Shown piece after piece: positions 36,287 to 44,122 of a stretch of 64,000 bases of DNA. The stretch is taken from positions 9,414 to 73,413 of the forward strand of contig CAZUMH010000005.1 in the NCBI GenBank assembly GCA_964621645.1, read 5' to 3'. The notes below the pieces were generated by a model, which was not told the DNA's origin, made no database searches, and was given only the letters and a program-made list of their open reading frames with translations. Source of the stretch: CAZUMH01 sp964621645. GTDB taxonomy: Bacteria > Zhuqueibacterota > QNDG01 > JAGLOF01. Made by a program: the position numbers and the translations under genes. Each line of letters starts with the position of its first letter. Within the stretch, counting starts at the first letter, position 1.

Positions 36287-38092
36287 TTAAAGGTTGAGCA
36301 AACCACCCTTCTGGTATATTTCCATCTGGATGGCGGAAAAGGGACGGGCTTTGATTTTTTCCCCGCTCTTGCGGCGTAGGATGGTCCCGGTCTGCAAATC
36401 TACCTCTATCTCTTCGCCGTCTTCGATATCAGTCTCCGCCAGGTCGCTTACGATAACCGGCAGGCCTGAATTGATAGCGTTGCGCTCGTAGATGGCGCCG
36501 AAGGATTTAGCCACGATCGCCTGCACTCCCAGACTGGTGAAACAGTCCACCGCCTGCTGCCGCGAGGAGCCAGCCCCGAAATTTTCTCCGGTCACGACAA
36601 TATCCCCCGCCTTCGCCTTCCCGGCGAAATCCCGCCAGCCCTCCAGGTTGTCGAACGTATACTGCCCCATCTCTGCGGGATCAGTGATGGTCAGATATCG
36701 GTTATGAAAGATCATATCCGTGTCGATATTATCTTTGCGGATGACCCAAACCCGCCCTATCAGTTCCATCGGTTTTTCTGAACCTGCCGCGCTTTCCCTC
36801 TTCTTGCCGGATTCTTTCTTCACCGCCGTCGTCTCGAAGAGGACCGGCTTTTTCAGAATGGCGTCCCGAGTCGTAATTACTCCGCTCACGGCGGAAGCGG
36901 CCACCGTCTCAGGCGAGGCCAGATAGACCTCTCCCTTCCCCTGTTTCCCGGCAAAATTCCTGTTCCCCGTGCTCACCGTCACCTCTCCGGGACCGTTCTG
37001 CCCGATCTGTCCCGCGGCGCAGCCGGCGCAACCCGGGTTGCCCACCAAAGCGCCCGCCTGCATGAAGATATCGATGATCCCTTCCTCAAGGCATCGTTGC
37101 CAGACCTCTCTGGTGGCGGGGACGATCTTCAGAACCACGTCCGGGGCGACCCGGCGATCCCGCAGAATGTCTGCCGCGGCCAGCATATCTTCGTAACGGC
37201 CGTTAGTGCATGAACCGATGAAGGCAGAATCGATCTTCTGTCCCCTGAGGGAATCCACGTTCACCACGTCTTCGGGGTGCCCCGGTCTGGAGATGAGCGG
37301 CGCGAGATTCGTCAGATCAATCTCCACCGTCTTTTCATATTCGGCATCACTGTCGGGTAAAAGGGAATCAACATGGAGCCCCAGGGAACGAAAATGGCTT
37401 ATCACCGCGTCATTGGGAGGGAAAATGGCAATGATCCCCCCCATCTCGGTGGCCATGGAGGATATGGTGATGCGCTCACTAAGCTCCAAGCTCTCGGCTG
37501 CTTCCCCGTGCAGCTCCGCGGCGTATCCCAGCAAACCGGAGGCCCCGAATTCCTGCAGGAGGCGGAGGACCACGTCTTTGGCCGTGACCGTGTCCGGGCG
37601 CTGGCCCGTGAGCACAATTTTGATCGACTTCGGCACCTGGAACCAGACCCGTCCTTTGGCCCAGGCGGCGGCGATATCCTTGTCGCCCATACCTTGGCCG
37701 AAGGCGCCGATCGCTCCCAGAATGTTGGCGTGAGAATCGGTGGAGACCAGGGTGCCCCCGGGGAGGACCAGTCCCTGTTCGATGGCCAGATGGGTTCCGA
37801 TGCCGTCGGTGATATCAAAAAGGCGAACTCCCCGCTCCCGGGCGAACTGACGGCAGATCTGCTGATTTGAGGCGTACTTCTGGTCCGATCCGCCTGGATT
37901 GCAGTCGAATGTAAAAAAGGTGCGTCCCTGATCCGCAACTCCCAGACCGTGATCACGCAGATTTTTCACCACATTGGCCCCGCCGAAGTCCCGGGCGATC
38001 CGTGCGTCTATTTCGATATCTGTTATTTCTCCAGCAATGACCTTTTTACCGGCATGGCGGGAAAGAATTTTTTCAACGAGCGTCTGCCCCAT
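36287..38092 (-). CDS. Aconitase-like hydro-lyase, large and swivel domains fused
   Basis: This 601-residue polypeptide joins a LeuC-like region (about 1-420; cluster ligands in FIGSCTNGRYEDM and NPGCAGCAAGQ) to a LeuD-like swivel (about 445-601; DNIDTDMIFHNRY, GENFGAGSSRQQ). Such fused, LeuC-related proteins include the putative Aquifex-type aconitases, so aconitate hydratase is the best guess. The ATG at 38092 is preferred because GAGGTG lies 5 bp upstream; a GTG 6 bp earlier is possible. It is the second gene of the operon, after the HD protein. Confidence 0.82.
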   Translation of the reverse strand: MGQTLVEKILSRHAGKKVIAGEITDIEIDARIARDFGGANVVKNLRDHGLGVADQGRTFFTFDCNPGGSDQKYASNQQICRQFARERGVRLFDITDGIGTHLAIEQGLVLPGGTLVSTDSHANILGAIGAFGQGMGDKDIAAAWAKGRVWFQVPKSIKIVLTGQRPDTVTAKDVVLRLLQEFGASGLLGYAAELHGEAAESLELSERITISSMATEMGGIIAIFPPNDAVISHFRSLGLHVDSLLPDSDAEYEKTVEIDLTNLAPLISRPGHPEDVVNVDSLRGQKIDSAFIGSCTNGRYEDMLAAADILRDRRVAPDVVLKIVPATREVWQRCLEEGIIDIFMQAGALVGNPGCAGCAAGQIGQNGPGEVTVSTGNRNFAGKQGKGEVYLASPETVAASAVSGVITTRDAILKKPVLFETTAVKKESGKKRESAAGSEKPMELIGRVWVIRKDNIDTDMIFHNRYLTITDPAEMGQYTFDNLEGWRDFAGKAKAGDIVVTGENFGAGSSRQQAVDCFTSLGVQAIVAKSFGAIYERNAINSGLPVIVSDLAETDIEDGEEIEVDLQTGTILRRKSGEKIKARPFSAIQMEIYQKGGLLNL

Positions 38093-38119
38093 TATCACCT
38101 CGCATGGTTCTGTTTGATG

Positions 38120-38698
38120 TTATGCTTCGATCAAGAGCCCCTTGGCCTTCATGACCATGGGATCGAAGGTGGAAAAGTCCGCCAGATGCACCAGCACCGT
38201 CTCAACGACCTGGGGTCGGCCCTCTCCTTCTTTGGAGTGGCAGGCGATAATATTGATAATGGCATCGGGCAGACCGCACTCCCGGGCCAGCAGGGCCCCG
38301 GAAATGGGATGGCGGGCGTACTTGCCGGAAAGACTCTTCCGGTAGCCGCCTTTACCGTCCCTCTCGGTTTCCAGCAGCTTACCCACATCATGCAGCAGGC
38401 CTCCCGCGTACACTCTGTCCATCTCGATGGTGTAGGGGGGCTTGGCATATGTCCGTATCTGGACCCTGGCCATGGCGGCGGCCGCTTCCGTCACCGCGAT
38501 GGTGTGCTGGATGAAGTTGATCCCGTGGGTTTCCGTGAGCAGGGTAAAGGGCATCTTCTCCAGTTCCGCGACACTGCTCCAGCCGCCCCGCTCGCATCCC
38601 AGCACCCAGGCCCGAATCGTCTTCTCTCTGAGAGACGCATCGCCGATGGCTTCCAGCTGCTCTTTAAACAGTGCTTCGATATCACTCTTCTGTATCAT
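38120..38698 (-). CDS. HD-domain protein
   Basis: This 192-residue protein is a small HD-superfamily metal-dependent phosphohydrolase. It has His in FIQHTIAVTEAA, the HD pair in AGGLLHDVGKLLETE, His in YARHPISGALLA, His in ACHSKEGEG and Asp in LVHLADFSTFD. It heads the hydro-lyase/citrate-lyase-like operon with a gap of 27 bp. A regulatory or metabolite-repair role is possible but not shown. An AAGGA site lies 8 bp before the ATG. Substrate unknown. Confidence 0.82.
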   Translation of the reverse strand: MIQKSDIEALFKEQLEAIGDASLREKTIRAWVLGCERGGWSSVAELEKMPFTLLTETHGINFIQHTIAVTEAAAAMARVQIRTYAKPPYTIEMDRVYAGGLLHDVGKLLETERDGKGGYRKSLSGKYARHPISGALLARECGLPDAIINIIACHSKEGEGRPQVVETVLVHLADFSTFDPMVMKAKGLLIEA

Positions 38699-38954
38699 TG
38701 TCCAATTCCTTCTTTATCATACCTGACCGCTCTCTTCAGCGCCCAAGAAGATAGGAAGAGCAGGGGTAAAAATCAAGATGGGAAATTAAAAATGACGAGT
38801 GGAAGCGACATGCAGCCGGAAAAGATGGAATAGGAAGGACGGAGAAATCCCGGTGTACGTTTGGAGCCTTGCACTGCCCACTGACAGGATCTTTCCCGCC
38901 CTCCGCAAAATTATCTTGTATCTGGTTCTTTCACGGCTTACATTTCTTATTATT

Positions 38955-39773
38955 ATGTCGGATAAAGATGAAATCCAGAGGGCATTGGCGGTATTCCCGC
39001 CTTCTTCCGCCCGGACAGCCGTCATTCTGGGCTCCGGGCTGGGCCGTTTTGCGGATCGTCTAAACGGGGCAACCAAGCTGGAGGCCGGTTCAGTGCCCCA
39101 CTGGCCCGTTCCCGCCGTAGAAGGCCACGCCGGAGAAATCGTTTTCGGCTCCCTTTCCGGCGCCCCGCTGATCGTTTTGGAGGGCCGGGTTCATTTCTAT
39201 GAGGGGCATTCCATGCGCTCCCTGGCCTTTCCAATCCGGGTGCTTGCCGCGGCCGGAATAAAGAACCTCATCCTGACCAACGCAGCCGGAGGGATCAATC
39301 CGGACCTGCGGGCCGGTGATATCATGCTGGTCACGGACCACCTCAACCTCATGTTCACCAACCCCCTCATCGGACCTCCCTTCGGAACAGGGGAACGGTT
39401 CCCTGATATGTCTCAATGTTATCACCCCGTGCTGCAGCAAAAAGCCCGGGAAGCCGCCGCCGCCAGGGGCATCGAACTGAAAGAAGGAGTGCTTGCCGTT
39501 ACCACGGGACCCTGCTATGAGACGTCTGCCGAAGTAAAGATGATCAGGATCCTGGGCGGAGACGCCGTCTGTATGTCCACCGTACCCGAGGTGGTCACGG
39601 CGGTACAGCTTGATCTGCGGACCGCCGCATTATCCTGCATCACCAATGCCGCCACGGGTATTTCCCCCGGCCCGCTGAACCACGCCGAGGTGAAAAAAAC
39701 CGCGGGAGAGATGGAGCGCCGGCTGGGCGGATTACTGGAAGAACTGATAATAAAAATTGATTCGGAATCATAA
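38955..39773 (+). CDS. Purine nucleoside phosphorylase
   Basis: This 272-residue trimeric-type PNP (PNP/MTAP family) has VILGSGLGRFADRL for phosphate binding, PAVEGHAGEIVFG, GRVHFYEGHSM, LTNAAGGINPDLRAGDIML and PCYETSAEVKM. The central TNAAGG motif and the C-terminal SCITNAATGIS are diagnostic. It cleaves purine nucleosides with phosphate for salvage in the cytoplasm. The frame stays open further upstream, but homology begins at the ATG at 38955; no strong Shine-Dalgarno is visible. It lies 15 bp ahead of the lipid-kinase gene. Confidence 0.9.
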   Translation: MSDKDEIQRALAVFPPSSARTAVILGSGLGRFADRLNGATKLEAGSVPHWPVPAVEGHAGEIVFGSLSGAPLIVLEGRVHFYEGHSMRSLAFPIRVLAAAGIKNLILTNAAGGINPDLRAGDIMLVTDHLNLMFTNPLIGPPFGTGERFPDMSQCYHPVLQQKAREAAAARGIELKEGVLAVTTGPCYETSAEVKMIRILGGDAVCMSTVPEVVTAVQLDLRTAALSCITNAATGISPGPLNHAEVKKTAGEMERRLGGLLEELIIKIDSES

Positions 39774-39788
39774 CAAGCGGGAATACAT

Positions 39789-40730
39789 ATGAAAGATATC
39801 AGCATTATCGTCAATCCGACCGCCGGCAAAGGCAAAGCCGCCCTGGAAGCAAAGCGGGTGGAAGAACTCCTGCGTGCCGACGGAGTAGAATATGATCTGG
39901 TCTTTACCACCCATATGGGTCACGCCATCGAGCTGGCCCGTCAGGCCGCTGAAGCAGGCTGCTCAGTAGTGGCGGCTATGGGAGGAGACGGCACCGCAAA
40001 CGAGGTGATCAACGGACTCATGCAGGCCGGGAAGGGAGACAAATCGAAAGCGGCGCTGGCCGTCCTGAGCGCCGGCCGGGGTAATGATTTCGCCTTCGGA
40101 GCCGGAGCGCCCGGCACGCTTGAAGAGGACTGTCACCTGCTGAAAAGCGGTGTCCGGCGAACCATCGATGTGGGCCGCGTGTACGCTGATGACGACCGGG
40201 AGGGCCGCTGGTTCGGCAACGGCATCGGTATCGGTTTCGACACCATGGTCGGACTGCGCGCCGCGGAATACCAATACATGAGCGGATTCCCCGGTTACCT
40301 GGTCGCCGCCCTCTCCACCCTCTATTTTTACTTTACCCCTCCCCTGGTCCGTATCGTCCGGGATGGCGAAGAGATCACCCAGCAGGCCCTGATGATTTCA
40401 GTGATGAACGGCCAGCGCATGGGGGGCGGCTTCTTCATGGCCCCCCAGGGAGATCCGGCAGACGGGAAATTGGACTATTGCATCGTCAGTTACGGCCGTC
40501 GGCTGCGGCTGCTCCAGCTCATCCTGAAATTCACCAAAGGAGCCCAGGAGGGAGAGGAGGAAGTGGCTATGGGACGCGCTTCCTCGATAGAGATCACCGC
40601 CCTGGAGGGGACACTGCCGGTACACGCCGACGGCGAAACCGTCTGCCGGGAGGGGAAGAAAATACGGGTGGAGATCCAGCCGGCCGCCCTGGACGTTATT
40701 GTTGCTCCGGAGTCGGCATACCATTCATGA
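39789..40730 (+). CDS. Diacylglycerol kinase-family lipid kinase
   Basis: This 313-residue DAGK-catalytic-domain protein (YegS/DgkB-like) has IIVNPTAGKGKA at the N-terminus, the nucleotide motif AAMGGDGTANEVINGLM and GRGNDFAFGAG. These soluble or peripheral enzymes phosphorylate diacylglycerol or related lipids such as sphingosine-type bases. The methyltransferase gene begins within its stop codon (ATGA overlap), and a PAP2-type membrane enzyme follows, which supports lipid head-group chemistry. The exact lipid cannot be named. Confidence 0.88.
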   Translation: MKDISIIVNPTAGKGKAALEAKRVEELLRADGVEYDLVFTTHMGHAIELARQAAEAGCSVVAAMGGDGTANEVINGLMQAGKGDKSKAALAVLSAGRGNDFAFGAGAPGTLEEDCHLLKSGVRRTIDVGRVYADDDREGRWFGNGIGIGFDTMVGLRAAEYQYMSGFPGYLVAALSTLYFYFTPPLVRIVRDGEEITQQALMISVMNGQRMGGGFFMAPQGDPADGKLDYCIVSYGRRLRLLQLILKFTKGAQEGEEEVAMGRASSIEITALEGTLPVHADGETVCREGKKIRVEIQPAALDVIVAPESAYHS

Positions 40731-41296
40731 GCTGGCGGCTGAAATCGCACCTCTACCAGTGGCGCAATGCTCCCGGTTTGGGCTGGATACTCTCCGAAGA
40801 AACCGCCAATCTGAACCGTCTCCTGGCACGTGTTTCCCTGCCCCCGGGCCCGATCCTGGACATCGGCAGCGGCACCGGCTCTTCCCTGACCCTTTTCCCT
40901 GCGGACCGCACGGTAATCTGCCTGGAGCGTTCCACGGCCATGCTGGAACAGCTGCCGAAAGGGGAAACCCGTGCTCCCGTCAGAGGCGAGGCCGAAAACC
41001 TGCCTATCAAGGAAGAATCCTTTCCTCTGGTGACGGCCATAGGGATCACGGAATATCTGCCGTCCCTGAGCTACTTCTTCCGGGAGGTTCACCGGATTTT
41101 ACGGCCGGGAGGATTCTTTCTGGTGACATCCTCACCGCCGGGCTTCTGGACCGTGCTGCGCCGTGGACTGGGCCTTCCCCTGCAGGGGAGAACCACCGGC
41201 GCCATTACGGATGCTCTCTGTAGAGGAGGATTTTCCCTGCTGGCCCGGGACGGATCGTTCATGCAGGATCAGTTTCTTGCCGGAAAAGCCGGCTGA
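40727..41296 (+). CDS. Class I SAM-dependent methyltransferase
   Basis: This 189-residue Rossmann-fold methyltransferase has the SAM-binding motif ILDIGSGTGSSL, the acidic loop ICLERS, GEAENLPIKEESF and the post-motif EVHRILRPGGFFLVTSS. Its start codon overlaps the lipid-kinase stop, implying coupled translation. The methyl acceptor is unknown; the lipid context makes a phospholipid or its precursor plausible. The C-terminus is short compared with typical UbiE-like enzymes. Confidence 0.82.
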   Translation: MSWRLKSHLYQWRNAPGLGWILSEETANLNRLLARVSLPPGPILDIGSGTGSSLTLFPADRTVICLERSTAMLEQLPKGETRAPVRGEAENLPIKEESFPLVTAIGITEYLPSLSYFFREVHRILRPGGFFLVTSSPPGFWTVLRRGLGLPLQGRTTGAITDALCRGGFSLLARDGSFMQDQFLAGKAG

Positions 41297-41361
41297 GACA
41301 GGAAAATCGAGATTCACGGCTGAAGGCTGCCGGATAAAACCGCAACGTCAAGGAGCTTAAG

Positions 41362-42402
41362 ATGAAACGCATTTCCACCTTCTTTCGCACCCTCCTGAAA
41401 AACCTGCGCAATCCCAGCCACCGCTGGAAGGGATACGTCCTGATCGGCATCATTCTCTATTTTGTCCTGATAAACCAGTTCATCCATGTGCGGCCGGATC
41501 ATACCTTTCTGGCCCTTCTCGTCTTCTCCCTGGCCTTCGGCTGGCGCCGCTCCAAACAGTTTCTCATCGACTGGGCCCCCTTTATCGGTTTCTGGATCGC
41601 CTATGATATGATGCGCGGCGTCGCCGACAGCGTGCGCAGCGTCATCAACGTCGTCGGTCCCTTCAAAGCCGAGCTGGCCATTTTCGGCCGCTTTTTCGGC
41701 AACCAGGTGCCAGCCCATTTCTTCGAATATTTCCAGACCATCCACGAGGGTGCCTGGTACAAAATTTTTCTGGATGTGATGGGTGCCAATTTCTACACCC
41801 TTCACTTCGGCGCCCCCCTTATTCTGGGCTGGATCTTCTGGCACACCACCTCGGACCGGCCCCATTTCTACAAATTTGTCTACACCATAACCATACTCAA
41901 CATCATGGCCCTGGCCACCTTTATGTTCTATCCGGCCGCTCCCCCCTGGTATGTGTATAAGTACGGCCTCTCCCAGCCGCTGGGCATGATCAGCGGCAGC
42001 GCCGCGGGTCTGATGAACTTCGACAAACTGCTGGGCACCAACTTCCTGGGATCCTTCTGGGATACCTTCAACGCCAATCTTTTTGCCGCCATTCCCTCGC
42101 TGCACGGGGCCTACCCCTGTGTGCTGGCCTTTTTCGGGATGAAGAAATTCCGTAAACTGCGCCCGCTCTGGCTGCTCTATCCCCTGGGTACCTGGTTCTC
42201 AGCTGTCTATCTGGATGAGCATTATATTATTGATTTATTTATCGGATTGGCCTACGTGATCATCGCCTACAATCTGGTAAAGTGGGTGATCTATCCGAAG
42301 CTGTTTGAGGGATATGTGACCCGGACCGACGAGGTTCTCTCGAAAGAGGGGCCGGGACCGAAAAAGAAACGGAAGCAAAAGGAAAGCCCGGCCGCGGCCT
42401 AA
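41362..42402 (+). CDS. PAP2/AUR1-like integral membrane phosphatase or phosphotransferase
   Basis: This 346-residue multi-pass protein has the PAP2 superfamily core AIPSLHGAYP, followed by LDEHYIIDLFIGL. These carry the two catalytic His residues of the PAP2_3/AUR1-like branch, which includes inositol phosphorylceramide synthases and lipid phosphatases. The tail is charged (KKKRKQKE). An AAGGAG site lies 6 bp before the ATG. With the upstream lipid kinase and methyltransferase it suggests a membrane-lipid modification unit. Its stop codon overlaps that of the convergent nuclease gene. Confidence 0.82.
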   Translation: MKRISTFFRTLLKNLRNPSHRWKGYVLIGIILYFVLINQFIHVRPDHTFLALLVFSLAFGWRRSKQFLIDWAPFIGFWIAYDMMRGVADSVRSVINVVGPFKAELAIFGRFFGNQVPAHFFEYFQTIHEGAWYKIFLDVMGANFYTLHFGAPLILGWIFWHTTSDRPHFYKFVYTITILNIMALATFMFYPAAPPWYVYKYGLSQPLGMISGSAAGLMNFDKLLGTNFLGSFWDTFNANLFAAIPSLHGAYPCVLAFFGMKKFRKLRPLWLLYPLGTWFSAVYLDEHYIIDLFIGLAYVIIAYNLVKWVIYPKLFEGYVTRTDEVLSKEGPGPKKKRKQKESPAAA

Positions 42403-43262
42403 TAACAGCAGTCCGCCAGTACCGGAAAGTGATCCGAGGCGAAACGGCCGTCCCACACCTCGGACAAGACACCGTGCCGTCCCACCCTGGAGAATCCCTT
42501 CAGAAAGATAAAATCTATCTGATCACCGGGGGATACTCCGTTTTTAAATCCATTGAAGCTGAAGCTGGAACCGTAGGCGGGTTCGGAAGAGAGATCGCGG
42601 GCCTCGGCCAGACCGGAGAGACCGCCGGATCCCCCGTGGATGATCTGATAGGCCTCATCCTGCCTTATTGAATTAAAATCTCCCGTGAGTAGGAGCGGCC
42701 CCCGGCCGAAGCGGGTGGAAATTTTTTTCAGGATCAGCAGCGCGCTTTGCCGGCGAGCCTCTTGTCCCATGTGATCCAGATGGGTGTTGATCAGGGTGAA
42801 TTCAACACCGTTGCTGCGATCCCGGAACCTGGCCCAGGTGGCGACGCGCACACAGGCGGCGTCCCACCCCCGGGAACCGGCCACCGTTGGCGTGGGAGAG
42901 AGCCAGAAGACCGAATCGGCCAGGAGAGTGAGCCGATCTCTGCGGTAGAAAATGGGCGCGAACTCCCCGGTCCGCTTGCCGTCATCCCTGCCGCACCCTA
43001 CCCAGCCGTAATCCGAGAGAGCAGAATCGAGCCAGTCCACCTGATGGGCCAGGGCCTCCTGTAATCCCGCCGCGTCCACTTTGTGAAAGCGGATTGTTCC
43101 CGCCACCCGTTCACGGCGTGTGGTCCAGTTGTTCTCACCGTCTGAAGGATTGTCATAACGGATGTTGAACGACATGATCGTCAGGGACCGCCGTTCATAG
43201 GGACCACAGCACACAATCAGGAGGCCCGCAGCCATCGCCGTGACAAGGAAAAATCTTTTCAT
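42399..43262 (-). CDS. Endonuclease/exonuclease/phosphatase (EEP) family lipoprotein
   Basis: This 287-residue protein has a lipoprotein signal (LLIVCC). The EEP motifs are TIMSFNIRYD, Glu in AAGLQEAL, LINTHLDHMG, LLTGDFNS and SDHFPVLAD. Exported EEP proteins of this type act on phosphodiesters or sugar phosphates rather than being proven nucleases. The ATG at 43262 overlaps the stop of the upstream hydrolase gene by 4 bp; longer versions of the frame only run into that gene. It is the last of three overlapping genes. Confidence 0.85.
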   Translation of the reverse strand: MKRFFLVTAMAAGLLIVCCGPYERRSLTIMSFNIRYDNPSDGENNWTTRRERVAGTIRFHKVDAAGLQEALAHQVDWLDSALSDYGWVGCGRDDGKRTGEFAPIFYRRDRLTLLADSVFWLSPTPTVAGSRGWDAACVRVATWARFRDRSNGVEFTLINTHLDHMGQEARRQSALLILKKISTRFGRGPLLLTGDFNSIRQDEAYQIIHGGSGGLSGLAEARDLSSEPAYGSSFSFNGFKNGVSPGDQIDFIFLKGFSRVGRHGVLSEVWDGRFASDHFPVLADCCY

Positions 43263-44122
43263 CGGGAAATCCCTTCTATTTTCTTCAGATACTGCCGCAT
43301 CTGCTGGACCATGCCGCGGCTGTGGGTGCCGCTGTTGGTCTCCAGATCGAGATAGGTCGCCTTGGGCAGCATCTGGCACATCTTTTTAAGATTTTCCGGT
43401 TCATGGAGCTTGTCCTGAGAGGCTCCAATGATGAGGACGGGACTGGTGATATCCGCAAGCTTATCCCAGACACTGTAGCTCCAGAGAGATGTAGCCGCTT
43501 TCTTCAGCTTATAGGCATCCGCTCCGTCAAGGGCGCGGCAGTATTTATCGTATTGAGCCCGGTCCGCCTCCACATTCATGCGGAAGGTTCGCAGATACCA
43601 CTTCACCGCCGGTTTTATCAGTGAGTAAAGAGGCGGGTAAAAGAGCATGATCACCATCTTCCAGAAACGGGGCACCCGAAAAACGGCATTGGGAGCCACC
43701 AGGACCAGACATCTGGGTTCGGGATCGAGTCCGGCGGCACAATCCAGCACCGCCGTGGCTCCGAGAGAACTGGCGAAAAGCAGATAGGCTCCTCCGCTCG
43801 GAAGCTGATTCTTTATATAATTGTGGATGTCACCGGCGATAACGGCGACGCTGTAGTCTGCTTTGCCCCGGACCCGGGCCGTGGTCTTCTCCCGGGTTTC
43901 CAGGTAATAGATGGTGAAATCCCGGGTCATCTCCCGCAGCACTTCCCCCCAGCCGTCGATGAGAGAAATCCAGCCGGGAATAAAGACAACGGCCGGATTC
44001 CCGCTCTCCCGGGCGGGCGTGAAGACCAGAAGCCGCAGGGTTACCTGAGGATTAATTATCACCTCTTCTTCCCTGACTGAACTGCCCGGGGCGCAAAATT
44101 TATGTAAATCCTCTCCGCTCAC
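43259..44122 (-). CDS. Alpha/beta-hydrolase
   Basis: This 287-residue cytoplasmic alpha/beta-hydrolase has VVFIPGWISLIDGWGE (oxyanion region), nucleophile Ser in FASSLGATAVL (a variant of GxSxG), Asp in ASQDKLHEPE and His in SGTHSRG. The GTG start sits in a GTGA overlap with the kinase gene's stop, with GGGAGAG upstream. Substrate unknown. The tight overlap on both sides suggests it works with the FGGY kinase and EEP lipoprotein. Confidence 0.78.
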   Translation of the reverse strand: MSGEDLHKFCAPGSSVREEEVIINPQVTLRLLVFTPARESGNPAVVFIPGWISLIDGWGEVLREMTRDFTIYYLETREKTTARVRGKADYSVAVIAGDIHNYIKNQLPSGGAYLLFASSLGATAVLDCAAGLDPEPRCLVLVAPNAVFRVPRFWKMVIMLFYPPLYSLIKPAVKWYLRTFRMNVEADRAQYDKYCRALDGADAYKLKKAATSLWSYSVWDKLADITSPVLIIGASQDKLHEPENLKKMCQMLPKATYLDLETNSGTHSRGMVQQMRQYLKKIEGISR

